Of a stretch of 64,000 nt of DNA, positions 15,875-23,496 are shown piece after piece. The DNA is from an uncultured Rickettsiales bacterium. GTDB lineage: Bacteria; Pseudomonadota; Alphaproteobacteria; Rs-D84. The position numbers were made by a program, and so were the translations under genes. A model generated the notes under the pieces. That model was given only the letters and a program-made list of their open reading frames with translations. It did not search any database and was not told where the DNA came from. The stretch spans positions 5,802 to 69,801 of the forward strand of contig URSG01000003.1 of the NCBI GenBank assembly GCA_900550565.1, given 5' to 3'. Positions within the stretch are counted from its first letter, which is position 1; every line of letters starts with the position of its first letter.

Positions 15875-16078
15875 ATGGGCAATAAAAAATCAACTGAATA
15901 TCCACCGCGTTGGTGCGAATATTGTCGTTATTTTGGTGAATTTCGTGGTTGGTATGTGTGCTATCGTCCATGGTTGGCGCGGATTGGATTTTTGTCGCCT
16001 GAAACGGTGCCGTTTTCCGGTTGCTGTGAACATTTCAAATTGGCAAAACGTTATACTATGAAACAAAAAACCAGATAA
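15875..16078 (+). CDS. Small Cys- and Trp-rich protein, 67 aa
   Basis: The frame has CEYC, a single Cys in WYVCYRPW, and CC in FSGCCEHF, with many Trp, Tyr and Phe residues and a basic tail. Five cysteines and a His could bind zinc or another metal. It has an AGGGGA ribosome-binding site and lies 3 nt after fmt and 2 nt before truA, so it is surely in the operon. Family not recognised. A role in translation or tRNA modification is suggested only by context. Confidence 0.7.
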   Translation: MGNKKSTEYPPRWCEYCRYFGEFRGWYVCYRPWLARIGFLSPETVPFSGCCEHFKLAKRYTMKQKTR

Positions 16079-16080
16079 CA

Positions 16081-16824
16081 ATGACACGATTTCGCATAAC
16101 ACTTGAATATGACGGCACAGATTTAATCGGCTGGCAAGAAAATCGCCAGGGCCCGTCTGTGCAATCTGTGCTGCGTGATGCGATTTATGCGTTTTGTGGT
16201 GTGCGGCCCGATGTTGTCGCCGCCGGACGCACAGATGCCGGTGTGCACGCGATTGCAATGGTTGCGCATTTTGATTTGCCGGGTGATTATACTGCGAACA
16301 CGGTTATGCGTGCGGTGAATTTTTATCTGGTGGGGCAACCAGTTGCGATATTGTCCTGTGATATTGTCCCAGATGATTTTAATGCGCGATTTGATTGCGT
16401 GGCGCGCCACTATAAATATATTGTTTTGAACCGCAGTGCCGCGCCAGTGTTAAATAAAAATCGCGTGTGGTGGGTGCCACGTGCGCTGGACGTCGCCGCA
16501 ATGCGCAATGCTGCAACGCGCCTGGTTGGTCATCACGATTTTACCAGTTTTCGCGCCACCCAGTGCCAGGCAAAAAGTCCGATAAAAACACTGGACGTTT
16601 GCAACATTACGGCCGATGGCGACAATATTATTTTTGAATTTTCGGCGCGGTCATTTCTGCATCACCAGGTGCGAAATATGGTTGGAACGCTGGTTGAAAT
16701 CGGACTGGGGAAACCATACGATATTGATGAAATATTTGCCGCGCGTGCGCGCAGTGCGGCTGGGCCAACTGCGCCGGCATCGGGACTGTATTTTATTTCG
16801 GCTGATTATGCCACGGACGATTGA
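16081..16824 (+). CDS. truA: tRNA pseudouridine(38-40) synthase
   Basis: 247 residues. The signature GRTDAGVHA contains the catalytic Asp. The N-terminal FRITLEYDGTDLIGWQ, the RHYKYIVLN strand and the C-terminal SFLHHQVRNMVGTLVEIG are all typical of TruA, which isomerises uridines 38-40 in the tRNA anticodon arm. It ends in TGA and its 3' end overlaps the convergent ComEC-like gene by 32 nt. It is the last gene of a def-fmt-(small protein)-truA operon. Confidence 0.96.
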   Translation: MTRFRITLEYDGTDLIGWQENRQGPSVQSVLRDAIYAFCGVRPDVVAAGRTDAGVHAIAMVAHFDLPGDYTANTVMRAVNFYLVGQPVAILSCDIVPDDFNARFDCVARHYKYIVLNRSAAPVLNKNRVWWVPRALDVAAMRNAATRLVGHHDFTSFRATQCQAKSPIKTLDVCNITADGDNIIFEFSARSFLHHQVRNMVGTLVEIGLGKPYDIDEIFAARARSAAGPTAPASGLYFISADYATDD

Positions 16825-18727
16825 TTGGCATATACTGGACTAGGCCAGATTTATATATCACAAATCCACCATGTAGAATTTTATGATCGCAATGTGGGGC
16901 GTCAATATTGAAATACGACACGATGTATTTAACGCTGTCGTCACGGCACAGTTGAACGATGTTTTTGGCCAGTGGCACAAATTTCTGGATATAAACTAAT
17001 TTGAATTTTGGCGTGTCAAACGTATAAACGCCGTGGTCGTGTTTTTTACGTATGTTGGGTGTGCCTGTTTTTTCGCCACGCAACTGTTTCCAGGTATCAA
17101 ATGCAAAGTAATGATTTGACGCGCGCGATTTATTAAATATCAGTTTTCCATCTTGGACGAATCCAACCAATTCATCGTCGTATGTTGCCATAAATACAGG
17201 ACGCGGCGTAATGATAACGACGCCTGTTGCAATCAGTGCAATTACACAGAATAAAATATAGTTTATTTTCCTGGTGCTGAATTTTATCAACACCAATGTC
17301 ATAAACGCCAGTATGCACAATGTGAGCGCCGTGTTTGATATATGTGGCATATTTACCGTTGCCCCAGGCATAGAAACGATTTTTTGTGCCGTGGCCAGTG
17401 TCACGTTATATATCTGGTCGGCCCAGTGCAATGGGAAATGTATTCCGAACACTGCGCCGATTGTGCCAACGATGACCAGTGGCATAATTGCAACTGAAAA
17501 TATCGGCAACAGCACCAGGTTGCCAATCAATCCATATAATGGGAACGAATAAAAATGCGCGATAACAAACGGGGCGGTAAATACAGTTGCAACAAGCGAT
17601 GTCATCGTTGCAGTGAACAAGAATTTTAATATCTTGTTTTCTGGGGTGCGCGGTCGCACCACGCCCCAAAACCAAACCAGTCCAAAAATTGCGGCAAATG
17701 ATAATTGAAATCCGGCCTGCATAACGTAATGCGGATTGATACAGAATATTACCAACATCGCCATACACACATTGCGCAGTGAAATTGCGTCGCGTCCCAT
17801 TATGATTGCTGTGAAAACAAGTGACGCCATCAAAAACGCACGCATAGTCGCAACATCACAGCCGGATAAAAATAAATAAAACAACAATCCCACCCACGCG
17901 CATACTGTTGCTGGAATACGCGCCGGCATACGACGGGTTATTGGCGCAACCAGGCGAAATATGCAAAAGAATATCGCGAACAACCACCCTGATACCAGGG
18001 TCACGTGAAAACCACTGATTGACCAAACGTGTCCGATTCCAACCGCCGTCCATACCGACCTGTCGTCACGTGGCACGGCGTTTTTGTATCCCATAACCAA
18101 ACTGTCGCCCAGGAACGAATTTGCACGGCTGTGCAAATAATCGCGCAGTTTTGCGATATTGCCGCCACCGTTGTGCGCCAAGATTTGAAAATCTTTGATA
18201 TATCCTGTGGCGGTTAAACCATTAAAGTATGACCATCGTGCATAGTCAAATGACGCCGGCCCATACGCAGGACTGGGGCGATACAGGTTCACCGTTGCGC
18301 GCACTGTGTCGCCAATTTTAGGAATGTCGCCGTCGGGTGATGTTGATACGCGAACTGTTGCCGCGCGTTCGGTAATTTGGCCCGGTGCAACGCGAATAAA
18401 AATACGCGCCCGATTATCTGTATAGTCCAGGTCTTTTACATCGCCGACAACAACAACGTTGCGCAATGGACGCGAAATCTGTGGTGTTGAAAATGTGTGC
18501 GTAAATGCCATCGCATACACAAATCCAAACGCAAATACGAAAACCGCACGCAACAGCAATGGCACGCGTCGTATCATTGCCAGTGCGCCAAACAGTATCA
18601 CAAAAATCCACGGAAAAATAATATTGGGTTCTGTTATGCGCGTGAAATACAGCGCGGCACCAAATGCCAATAAAAATGGCAACCATAAAAACAAGTTATC
18701 TGATTGATTGTTCCAGAATTTCTGCAT
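16793..18727 (-). CDS. ComEC/Rec2-family membrane protein without MBL domain
   Basis: 644 residues from ATG 18727. An N-terminal DUF4131-like part (three TMs, then an OB-like soluble region with VRVSTSPDGDIPKIGDTVRA) is followed by the Competence domain, recognisable from GIGHVWSISGFHVTLVSGWL and LFLSGCDVATMRAFLMASLV. At least eight TM helices are visible. ComEC translocates single-stranded DNA during natural transformation. The metallo-beta-lactamase domain found in many ComEC proteins is missing, and the last about 130 residues are a short soluble tail with no HxHxDH motif. Start chosen because a TATAAT lies 6 nt upstream. A longer in-frame start at 18763 would sit in the -35 box. Confidence 0.85.
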   Translation of the reverse strand: MQKFWNNQSDNLFLWLPFLLAFGAALYFTRITEPNIIFPWIFVILFGALAMIRRVPLLLRAVFVFAFGFVYAMAFTHTFSTPQISRPLRNVVVVGDVKDLDYTDNRARIFIRVAPGQITERAATVRVSTSPDGDIPKIGDTVRATVNLYRPSPAYGPASFDYARWSYFNGLTATGYIKDFQILAHNGGGNIAKLRDYLHSRANSFLGDSLVMGYKNAVPRDDRSVWTAVGIGHVWSISGFHVTLVSGWLFAIFFCIFRLVAPITRRMPARIPATVCAWVGLLFYLFLSGCDVATMRAFLMASLVFTAIIMGRDAISLRNVCMAMLVIFCINPHYVMQAGFQLSFAAIFGLVWFWGVVRPRTPENKILKFLFTATMTSLVATVFTAPFVIAHFYSFPLYGLIGNLVLLPIFSVAIMPLVIVGTIGAVFGIHFPLHWADQIYNVTLATAQKIVSMPGATVNMPHISNTALTLCILAFMTLVLIKFSTRKINYILFCVIALIATGVVIITPRPVFMATYDDELVGFVQDGKLIFNKSRASNHYFAFDTWKQLRGEKTGTPNIRKKHDHGVYTFDTPKFKLVYIQKFVPLAKNIVQLCRDDSVKYIVSYFNIDAPHCDHKILHGGFVIYKSGLVQYMPINRPWHNQPK

Positions 18728-18733
18728 ACAGAA

Positions 18734-18763
18734 ATTATAGGAATTTATATCGTCGGCCTGCAA
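18734..18763 (-). promoter_or_regulatory. Promoter giving a leaderless comEC mRNA
   Basis: On the minus strand TTGCAG (18758-18763), 18 nt, TATAAT (18734-18739), then 6 nt to the ATG at 18727. Confidence 0.65.
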
Positions 18764-18777
18764 TTAAAAAATCAGGA

Positions 18778-19092
18778 TTATTTTCCAAATATAAATGATG
18801 AATCTGTGGTTAAACGAATTATTTCGTCCATATTGTCATCATCAGATGTGTGTTGTCGTATTGTTTTGCCACATTGTTCGCATTTGTGCGTTATAACAAA
18901 CCGTGCGCCATCTGGGGCAATGGCCACAGGTCGCATCATGCCGCCACAGGTCGCACTGCGATCGCCCGGTGCGTTATCCACGTGGCGCGACCACAAACAC
19001 ACAGGGCAATGATTTGTATAACCATTGCCCCGAACGTGCGCGCCACAGTGGGCGCATATAAAATCTTCAACCGTTTTGGTAAAGCGTTTCAT
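18778..19092 (-). CDS. RNHCP-domain zinc-ribbon protein
   Basis: 104 residues. The N-terminal ICAHCGAHV, the core YTNHCPVCLWSRHVDNAPGD and the C-terminal THKCEQCGKT give four CxxC-type knuckles and match the RNHCP domain (named after its conserved residues, here TNHCP). The molecular role of the family is not established. Zinc binding is likely. The ATG overlaps the stop of the GapR gene (TAATG), so the two are translationally coupled. Confidence 0.88.
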   Translation of the reverse strand: MKRFTKTVEDFICAHCGAHVRGNGYTNHCPVCLWSRHVDNAPGDRSATCGGMMRPVAIAPDGARFVITHKCEQCGKTIRQHTSDDDNMDEIIRLTTDSSFIFGK

Positions 19093-19340
19093 TACAGCCC
19101 CAATGCACTGCGATACATTTGGGTCAGTTCGTCCGCTTCGTCCAGTTCATCTGGGTCCAGTTTGCGCAGGCGTATCATCTGGCGGATATATTTTGGATCA
19201 AACCCGGCGGATTTAGCCTCGCTATAAATTTCCTTGATGTCGGCGGCGATGTTCGCAGCGTCTTCGTTTAATTTTTCAATTCTTTGAATTACGGTAAGTA
19301 ATTGTTGGTTGTCAATTGCGCCGTGATTTGCGTTTTTCAT
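19092..19340 (-). CDS. gapR: GapR/DUF2312 nucleoid-associated protein
   Basis: 82 residues. The helical core LLTVIQRIEKLNEDAANIAADIKEIYSEAK, then GFDPKYIRQMIRLRKLDPD, is the DUF2312 signature. GapR, described in Caulobacter, clamps overtwisted DNA ahead of replication and transcription. The family is typical of Alphaproteobacteria and is one of the main taxonomic clues here. It has an AAGGATAT ribosome-binding site and is divergent from pyk, separated by an 18-bp palindrome. Confidence 0.93.
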   Translation of the reverse strand: MKNANHGAIDNQQLLTVIQRIEKLNEDAANIAADIKEIYSEAKSAGFDPKYIRQMIRLRKLDPDELDEADELTQMYRSALGL

Positions 19341-19368
19341 ATCCTTTTCCCCTTGTTTATCTGTCCGT

Positions 19369-19386
19369 TTTATGATATATCATAAA
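19369..19386. promoter_or_regulatory. Palindrome between gapR and pyk
   Basis: TTTATGATATATCATAAA is a perfect 18-bp palindrome midway between divergent genes. It contains TATGAT on both strands, so it could be a shared -10 region, an operator, or both. Confidence 0.5.
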
Positions 19387-19433
19387 TCGTAAAAATCAAG
19401 GAAAACGAAACTAAAAAACAAAGCGGAAAAAAT

Positions 19434-20804
19434 ATGAATAAATTTACTAAAATTACAGCATCAATCGGCCCAAAGTGCGAGGATTATGATACACTGGCCC
19501 AGATGGTGCGTGCGGGAATGAATGTATGCAGATTAAATTTCAGCCACGATACTGGTGATGTCCAGGGGGCCAAAATTGATTTAATTCGTCGTGTGGCATC
19601 AGACTTGAATACGCCTGTTGCAGTAATGATTGATTTACAGGGCCCAAAACATCGTATTGGAAACTTTGCAACCGAAGATAAATATCCACTGACCATCGGC
19701 CAGAAATTTACGTTTGACGATGACCCAACGCCGGGTGACGCAACACGTGTCCAGTTGCCTGATGCTGATGTTATGAAATCATTAAACCCAGGCGACAGAA
19801 TATTGTTAAACGACGGTAAAATTGAAATGACGGTTGATACAGTTGCCGATAATAAAATCGTTGCAACGGTTGTTCGTGGTGATGAAATTTGGTCGCGTCG
19901 TGGTTTTAATTTGCCAGATACTGATATTGCGACATCTGTTTTGACACCAAAAGACAGGGCTGATTTGGAATACGCAATTACAAAAAATCCAGATTGGGTT
20001 GCAATTTCATTTGTCCAGCGTCCCGAAGACGTGGCCGAGGTTCGCGATTTTATCACTGCGCGCACGTCGCACCCGATAAAAATTATTGCCAAGATTGAAC
20101 GTCCAAATGCGGTTGAACGCATTGCAGATATTGCCGCCGCTGCCGATGGGATTATGGTTGCGCGTGGCGACCTGGCGGTAGAGGTACCGTTTGAACAGGT
20201 GCCTGCGATTTCACGTCATATTATTCGCACGTGCCGTATGTTAAATCGCCCGGTTATTATGGCAACCCAGATGTTGGGGACAATGGTGACCAGTGAATTT
20301 CCAACGCGCGCCGAAATCAGCGACGTTGCAAACGCGGCGTATCTGCGCACTGATTCAACAATGACGTCCGAAGAAACAACCATAGGTGTCAATCCGGTCA
20401 ATGTGATTGAAACAATGGCCAAGATTGTCACATACGCAGACTATGACGCGATAACGCACCCCAGCGATTGGTTGCGCACGGAAAACGTTCCTGAAAACGA
20501 TTGGTCGCGTTCGGTTGCGTCAATGGCGTATCTGAATCACGCGTCGGCGATTGTTGTGTTCGCGCGCGATACAGATATTGCGACAAAAATTTCGTGTCGC
20601 AAGCCGGATATTCCAATTATCGCAGTGTGCCGTGACGCGGTCGTTGCAAACCAACTGTGCCTGTCGCGTGGGGTGTTCCCGATTTGTGATGACGCGCTGT
20701 TTGGCCAGCGTGACGGATTTAATTCTGCGCGCCAGTTTGGAATTTCATCTGGGCAACTGGTTATTGTTGACGATGAAAAAATCAGTTTGCGTGCAATGGA
20801 TTAA
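19434..20804 (+). CDS. pyk: Pyruvate kinase
   Basis: 456 residues, near the usual 470. The start MNKFTKITASIGPKCEDY, then GMNVCRLNFSHDTG, the barrel motif IIAKIERPNAVERI (catalytic Lys) and the metal-binding MVARGDLAVEVPFEQV are diagnostic. The N-terminal ATP/PEP site Lys/Arg residues and the C-terminal allosteric domain are present. It makes ATP and pyruvate from phosphoenolpyruvate in glycolysis. It has a GCGGAA ribosome-binding site. The presence of pyk implies that lower glycolysis works in this organism. Confidence 0.97.
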   Translation: MNKFTKITASIGPKCEDYDTLAQMVRAGMNVCRLNFSHDTGDVQGAKIDLIRRVASDLNTPVAVMIDLQGPKHRIGNFATEDKYPLTIGQKFTFDDDPTPGDATRVQLPDADVMKSLNPGDRILLNDGKIEMTVDTVADNKIVATVVRGDEIWSRRGFNLPDTDIATSVLTPKDRADLEYAITKNPDWVAISFVQRPEDVAEVRDFITARTSHPIKIIAKIERPNAVERIADIAAAADGIMVARGDLAVEVPFEQVPAISRHIIRTCRMLNRPVIMATQMLGTMVTSEFPTRAEISDVANAAYLRTDSTMTSEETTIGVNPVNVIETMAKIVTYADYDAITHPSDWLRTENVPENDWSRSVASMAYLNHASAIVVFARDTDIATKISCRKPDIPIIAVCRDAVVANQLCLSRGVFPICDDALFGQRDGFNSARQFGISSGQLVIVDDEKISLRAMD

Positions 20805-20808
20805 ATAC

Positions 20809-20832
20809 AGTGCGCCCGTTGGGCGCACTTAT
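20809..20832 (+). terminator. pyk terminator
   Basis: AGTGCGCCC/GGGCGCACT with a 3-nt loop, then TTATTTG. Confidence 0.7.
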
Positions 20833-20835
20833 TTG

Positions 20836-20865
20836 TTGACCCGCGTGCGCATTTTTTACTAATAT
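20836..20865 (+). promoter_or_regulatory. Predicted promoter of the D,D-carboxypeptidase gene
   Basis: TTGACC (20836-20841), 18 nt, TAATAT (20860-20865), leaving a leader of about 8 nt and only a weak SD before ATG 20880. Confidence 0.5.
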
Positions 20866-20879
20866 TTATATCATCAAAG

Positions 20880-22031
20880 ATGAGAAGGGTTTTAATCGCA
20901 TTTTTTATCGGTGTTTTTTTATCTGGTGGCGCGATGGCGGCACCGTATCGTGCGGCACTGGTTGCAGATATGGATACAGGCCGCGTTTTAATCAAGGAAA
21001 ATGCAGATCAACTAAATTACCCAGCGTCGCTGACAAAAATTATGACGCTGTATTTAACATTTGACGCGTTGGAACACGGGCGGTTGCACCTGGACGATTA
21101 TCTGATTGTATCAAATTCTGCGGCGGCTGCGTCGCCGGTAAAACTGGGAATTGCCGCCGGCAGCAAGATTAGTGTCCAAGACGCAATAAAGGCGGTCGCG
21201 GTGCTGAGTGCGAACGACGTCGCACGCGTGTTGGCCGAAAATTTAAAGGGTGGCAAAGAAGGAAACTTTGCCGATACAATGACGCGTGTTGCAAATGAAA
21301 TTGGGCTGGCGAATACTAATTTTGAAAATTCATCTGGGTTGCCAAATGACGATCATCTGTCAACGGCGCGCGATATTGCATTGCTGTCTATGGCGGTGTA
21401 TAAACATTTCCCACAATATTGGAAATATTTTGGTATCAAGACGTGGACATATAACGGCAAAACATATACCAACGGGAATCGTTTGTTGGCGTCATATCCA
21501 GGCTGTGATGGTATGAAGACCGGATTTACAAACAAATCACGTTATTCGTTGGTTGCCACCGCAAAGCGTGACGGCACGCATCTGATTGTTGTGATATTGG
21601 GCGCAGAAAACAAAGACGTGCGCGCGTCTGTGGCGACCCAGTTGTTAAATCGTGGCTTTGCAATGTTGAAATCGGGCAGTGCGCCAATCGTTAAAAATAC
21701 ACCTGTTGCGACGACGCAACCACAAACGATGTCTGCGGCATACAGTGCGGCAACTGCGTCTGTGGCACCAACATACGATGTGACGCCGGCGCGCACGGTG
21801 ACGGCGACGGGAACTGGAAATTCAGGGGTGCAATTCGGGGCGTTTTCATCGCACAATGCCGCCGCAACCCAGGTTAAAAATGTAAAGGCAAAACTGGGTA
21901 TTACCAGTGTGATTGAACCGACGTCAAATGGTATGTATCGCGTCCGCACGTATGGGTTGAGCCAGACTGCGGCGGCCGACGTTCGTGCGCGTGCGTCTGC
22001 AATGGGTATTGACTGTTATGTGTTTCATTGA
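20880..22031 (+). CDS. D-alanyl-D-alanine carboxypeptidase with C-terminal SPOR domain
   Basis: 383 residues. A signal peptide (MRRVLIAFFIGVFLSGGAMA) precedes a class-C-type low-mass PBP domain with the Ser-x-x-Lys motif in PASLTKIMT, the SxN motif in VLSANDVAR and the KTG motif in DGMKTGFTNKS. It trims the terminal D-Ala from peptidoglycan stem peptides. An Ala/Thr/Pro linker (about 265-310) leads to a SPOR domain (VQFGAFSSHNAAATQVKNVK to the end), which binds denuded septal glycan. That fusion is common in Alphaproteobacteria. It sits in a run with recR and rsmA. Confidence 0.94.
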   Translation: MRRVLIAFFIGVFLSGGAMAAPYRAALVADMDTGRVLIKENADQLNYPASLTKIMTLYLTFDALEHGRLHLDDYLIVSNSAAAASPVKLGIAAGSKISVQDAIKAVAVLSANDVARVLAENLKGGKEGNFADTMTRVANEIGLANTNFENSSGLPNDDHLSTARDIALLSMAVYKHFPQYWKYFGIKTWTYNGKTYTNGNRLLASYPGCDGMKTGFTNKSRYSLVATAKRDGTHLIVVILGAENKDVRASVATQLLNRGFAMLKSGSAPIVKNTPVATTQPQTMSAAYSAATASVAPTYDVTPARTVTATGTGNSGVQFGAFSSHNAAATQVKNVKAKLGITSVIEPTSNGMYRVRTYGLSQTAAADVRARASAMGIDCYVFH

Positions 22032-22046
22032 TAGGGTGTGTTTGCA

Positions 22047-22646
22047 ATGAATCCACTGATTGAAAAATTGATTAAACAATTTGCACGTTTGCCACGCGTT
22101 GGCGCACGTGGGGGGCAACGTATTGCGCTGGCACTGTTGCAAGATAAGACCGGGCGCGCAGAAATGCTGGCGACGACAATTCGTGATGCGATTGAAAATA
22201 TCGTGCCGTGTCCAAATTGTGGGGTGCTGACCGAACGGGGCGCAGGCCTGTGTGAATTTTGTCGCAATCCGGTGCGTGCAAACGGCGCATTGTGTATTGT
22301 GCGTGATTTGTCTGATGTTTGGACGTTGGAAAAATCTGGGGTGTTTCACGGGCGGTATCACATACTGGGCGGATTATTGTCTGGGGTGGCCGGGACGACA
22401 CCTGGTGATTTGAATATTGGAACGCTGTCACAGCGTATCCAGGCCGAAAATATTCACGAGATTATTTTTGCATTACCCAACACGGTAGAGGGAAAAACAA
22501 CCCAGCACTATGTTATGTCTGTGATTGGAACCCCAGATGGGGTCACGTTTTCAGAATTGGCGTCTGGGGTGCCATTGGGTGGCGATTTGGATTACCTGGA
22601 CGATGGGACATTATCGTTGGCGTTTGGGGGGCGTAAAACAATATGA
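22047..22646 (+). CDS. recR: Recombination protein RecR
   Basis: 199 residues from ATG 22047. GTG 22038 is an alternative, but the AGGGTG SD is too close to it. It has the HhH-like N-terminus (PRVGARGGQRIALALLQ), the C4 zinc finger CPNCGVLTERGAGLCEFC, and the Toprim domain (LCIVRDLSDVWTLEKSGVF, then YHILGGLLSGVAG). RecR works with RecO and RecF in single-strand-gap repair. The stop overlaps the rsmA start by ATGA. Confidence 0.96.
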   Translation: MNPLIEKLIKQFARLPRVGARGGQRIALALLQDKTGRAEMLATTIRDAIENIVPCPNCGVLTERGAGLCEFCRNPVRANGALCIVRDLSDVWTLEKSGVFHGRYHILGGLLSGVAGTTPGDLNIGTLSQRIQAENIHEIIFALPNTVEGKTTQHYVMSVIGTPDGVTFSELASGVPLGGDLDYLDDGTLSLAFGGRKTI

Positions 22647-23467
22647 CAGACGCAGTAAAAAATTTACCACCTGTTGCCGAAATGATGCGTGCCACTGGTC
22701 TGGAACCCAAGAAGCAATTTGGTCAAAATTTCTTGTTTGATTTAAATTTAACCGGACGCATTGCGCGCAGTGTGCCAGATATTGAAAACACCGATGTTAT
22801 GGAAATTGGGCCTGGGCCGGGCGGATTGACCCGGGCGTTATTGATGGCCGGTGCGCGTCGTGTTGTCGCGATTGAAAAAGACCCAACGACAAAGCCTATT
22901 CTGGATAAAATTGTTGACGCGTCTGGCGGACGTTTAACGGTTGTGTATGGCGATGCGTTGCGTGTCCAGACGCGTGAATTAAATCTGGGGGCGTATGCGA
23001 TATGTGCAAATTTGCCGTATAATGTCGGGACTGAATTATTTACGCGTTGGTTGATTTCGTTGACGGACGCAACGCCAATTAAATCTATGACATTGATGTT
23101 CCAGCGCGAGGTGGCTCAACGTATCACTGCGCGCGTTGGTGATGAACACTATGGGCGTTTGGCGGTTTTAACATCGCTGGTCGCAGATGCCAAGATTTTG
23201 TTTGATGTTCCAAATACTGCGTTTGTTCCACGGCCACGTGTTCAGTCTGCGGTTGTTCAGGTTGTGCCAAACCCGGCCAAGATTCGCAATGTTGGCGATA
23301 TAAGCAAACTGGAACGTATTACCGCGCGCCTGTTTGGCCAGCGACGCAAAATGATACGTGGAATTATTCCTGGGGTTGATTGGGCAAAATATGGATTGAC
23401 CGGAACAGAACGCGCCGAAGAATTATCGCCTGAAAAATTTTTACAAATGTCGCGCGATTTGATATAA
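22643..23467 (+). CDS. rsmA: 16S rRNA dimethyladenosine transferase
   Basis: 274 residues. KKQFGQNFLFD is the KsgA start signature. The SAM-binding motif is VMEIGPGPGGLTRAL, followed by VVAIEKDPT, and the catalytic motif IV is ANLPYNVGT. It dimethylates the two adjacent adenines near the 3' end of 16S rRNA during 30S maturation. It overlaps recR by 4 nt, and the Kef-like gene follows after 29 nt with its own strong SD. Confidence 0.96.
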   Translation: MTDAVKNLPPVAEMMRATGLEPKKQFGQNFLFDLNLTGRIARSVPDIENTDVMEIGPGPGGLTRALLMAGARRVVAIEKDPTTKPILDKIVDASGGRLTVVYGDALRVQTRELNLGAYAICANLPYNVGTELFTRWLISLTDATPIKSMTLMFQREVAQRITARVGDEHYGRLAVLTSLVADAKILFDVPNTAFVPRPRVQSAVVQVVPNPAKIRNVGDISKLERITARLFGQRRKMIRGIIPGVDWAKYGLTGTERAEELSPEKFLQMSRDLI

Positions 23468-23496
23468 TACACAAAAATAGCAGGGGGGATTTTTAG

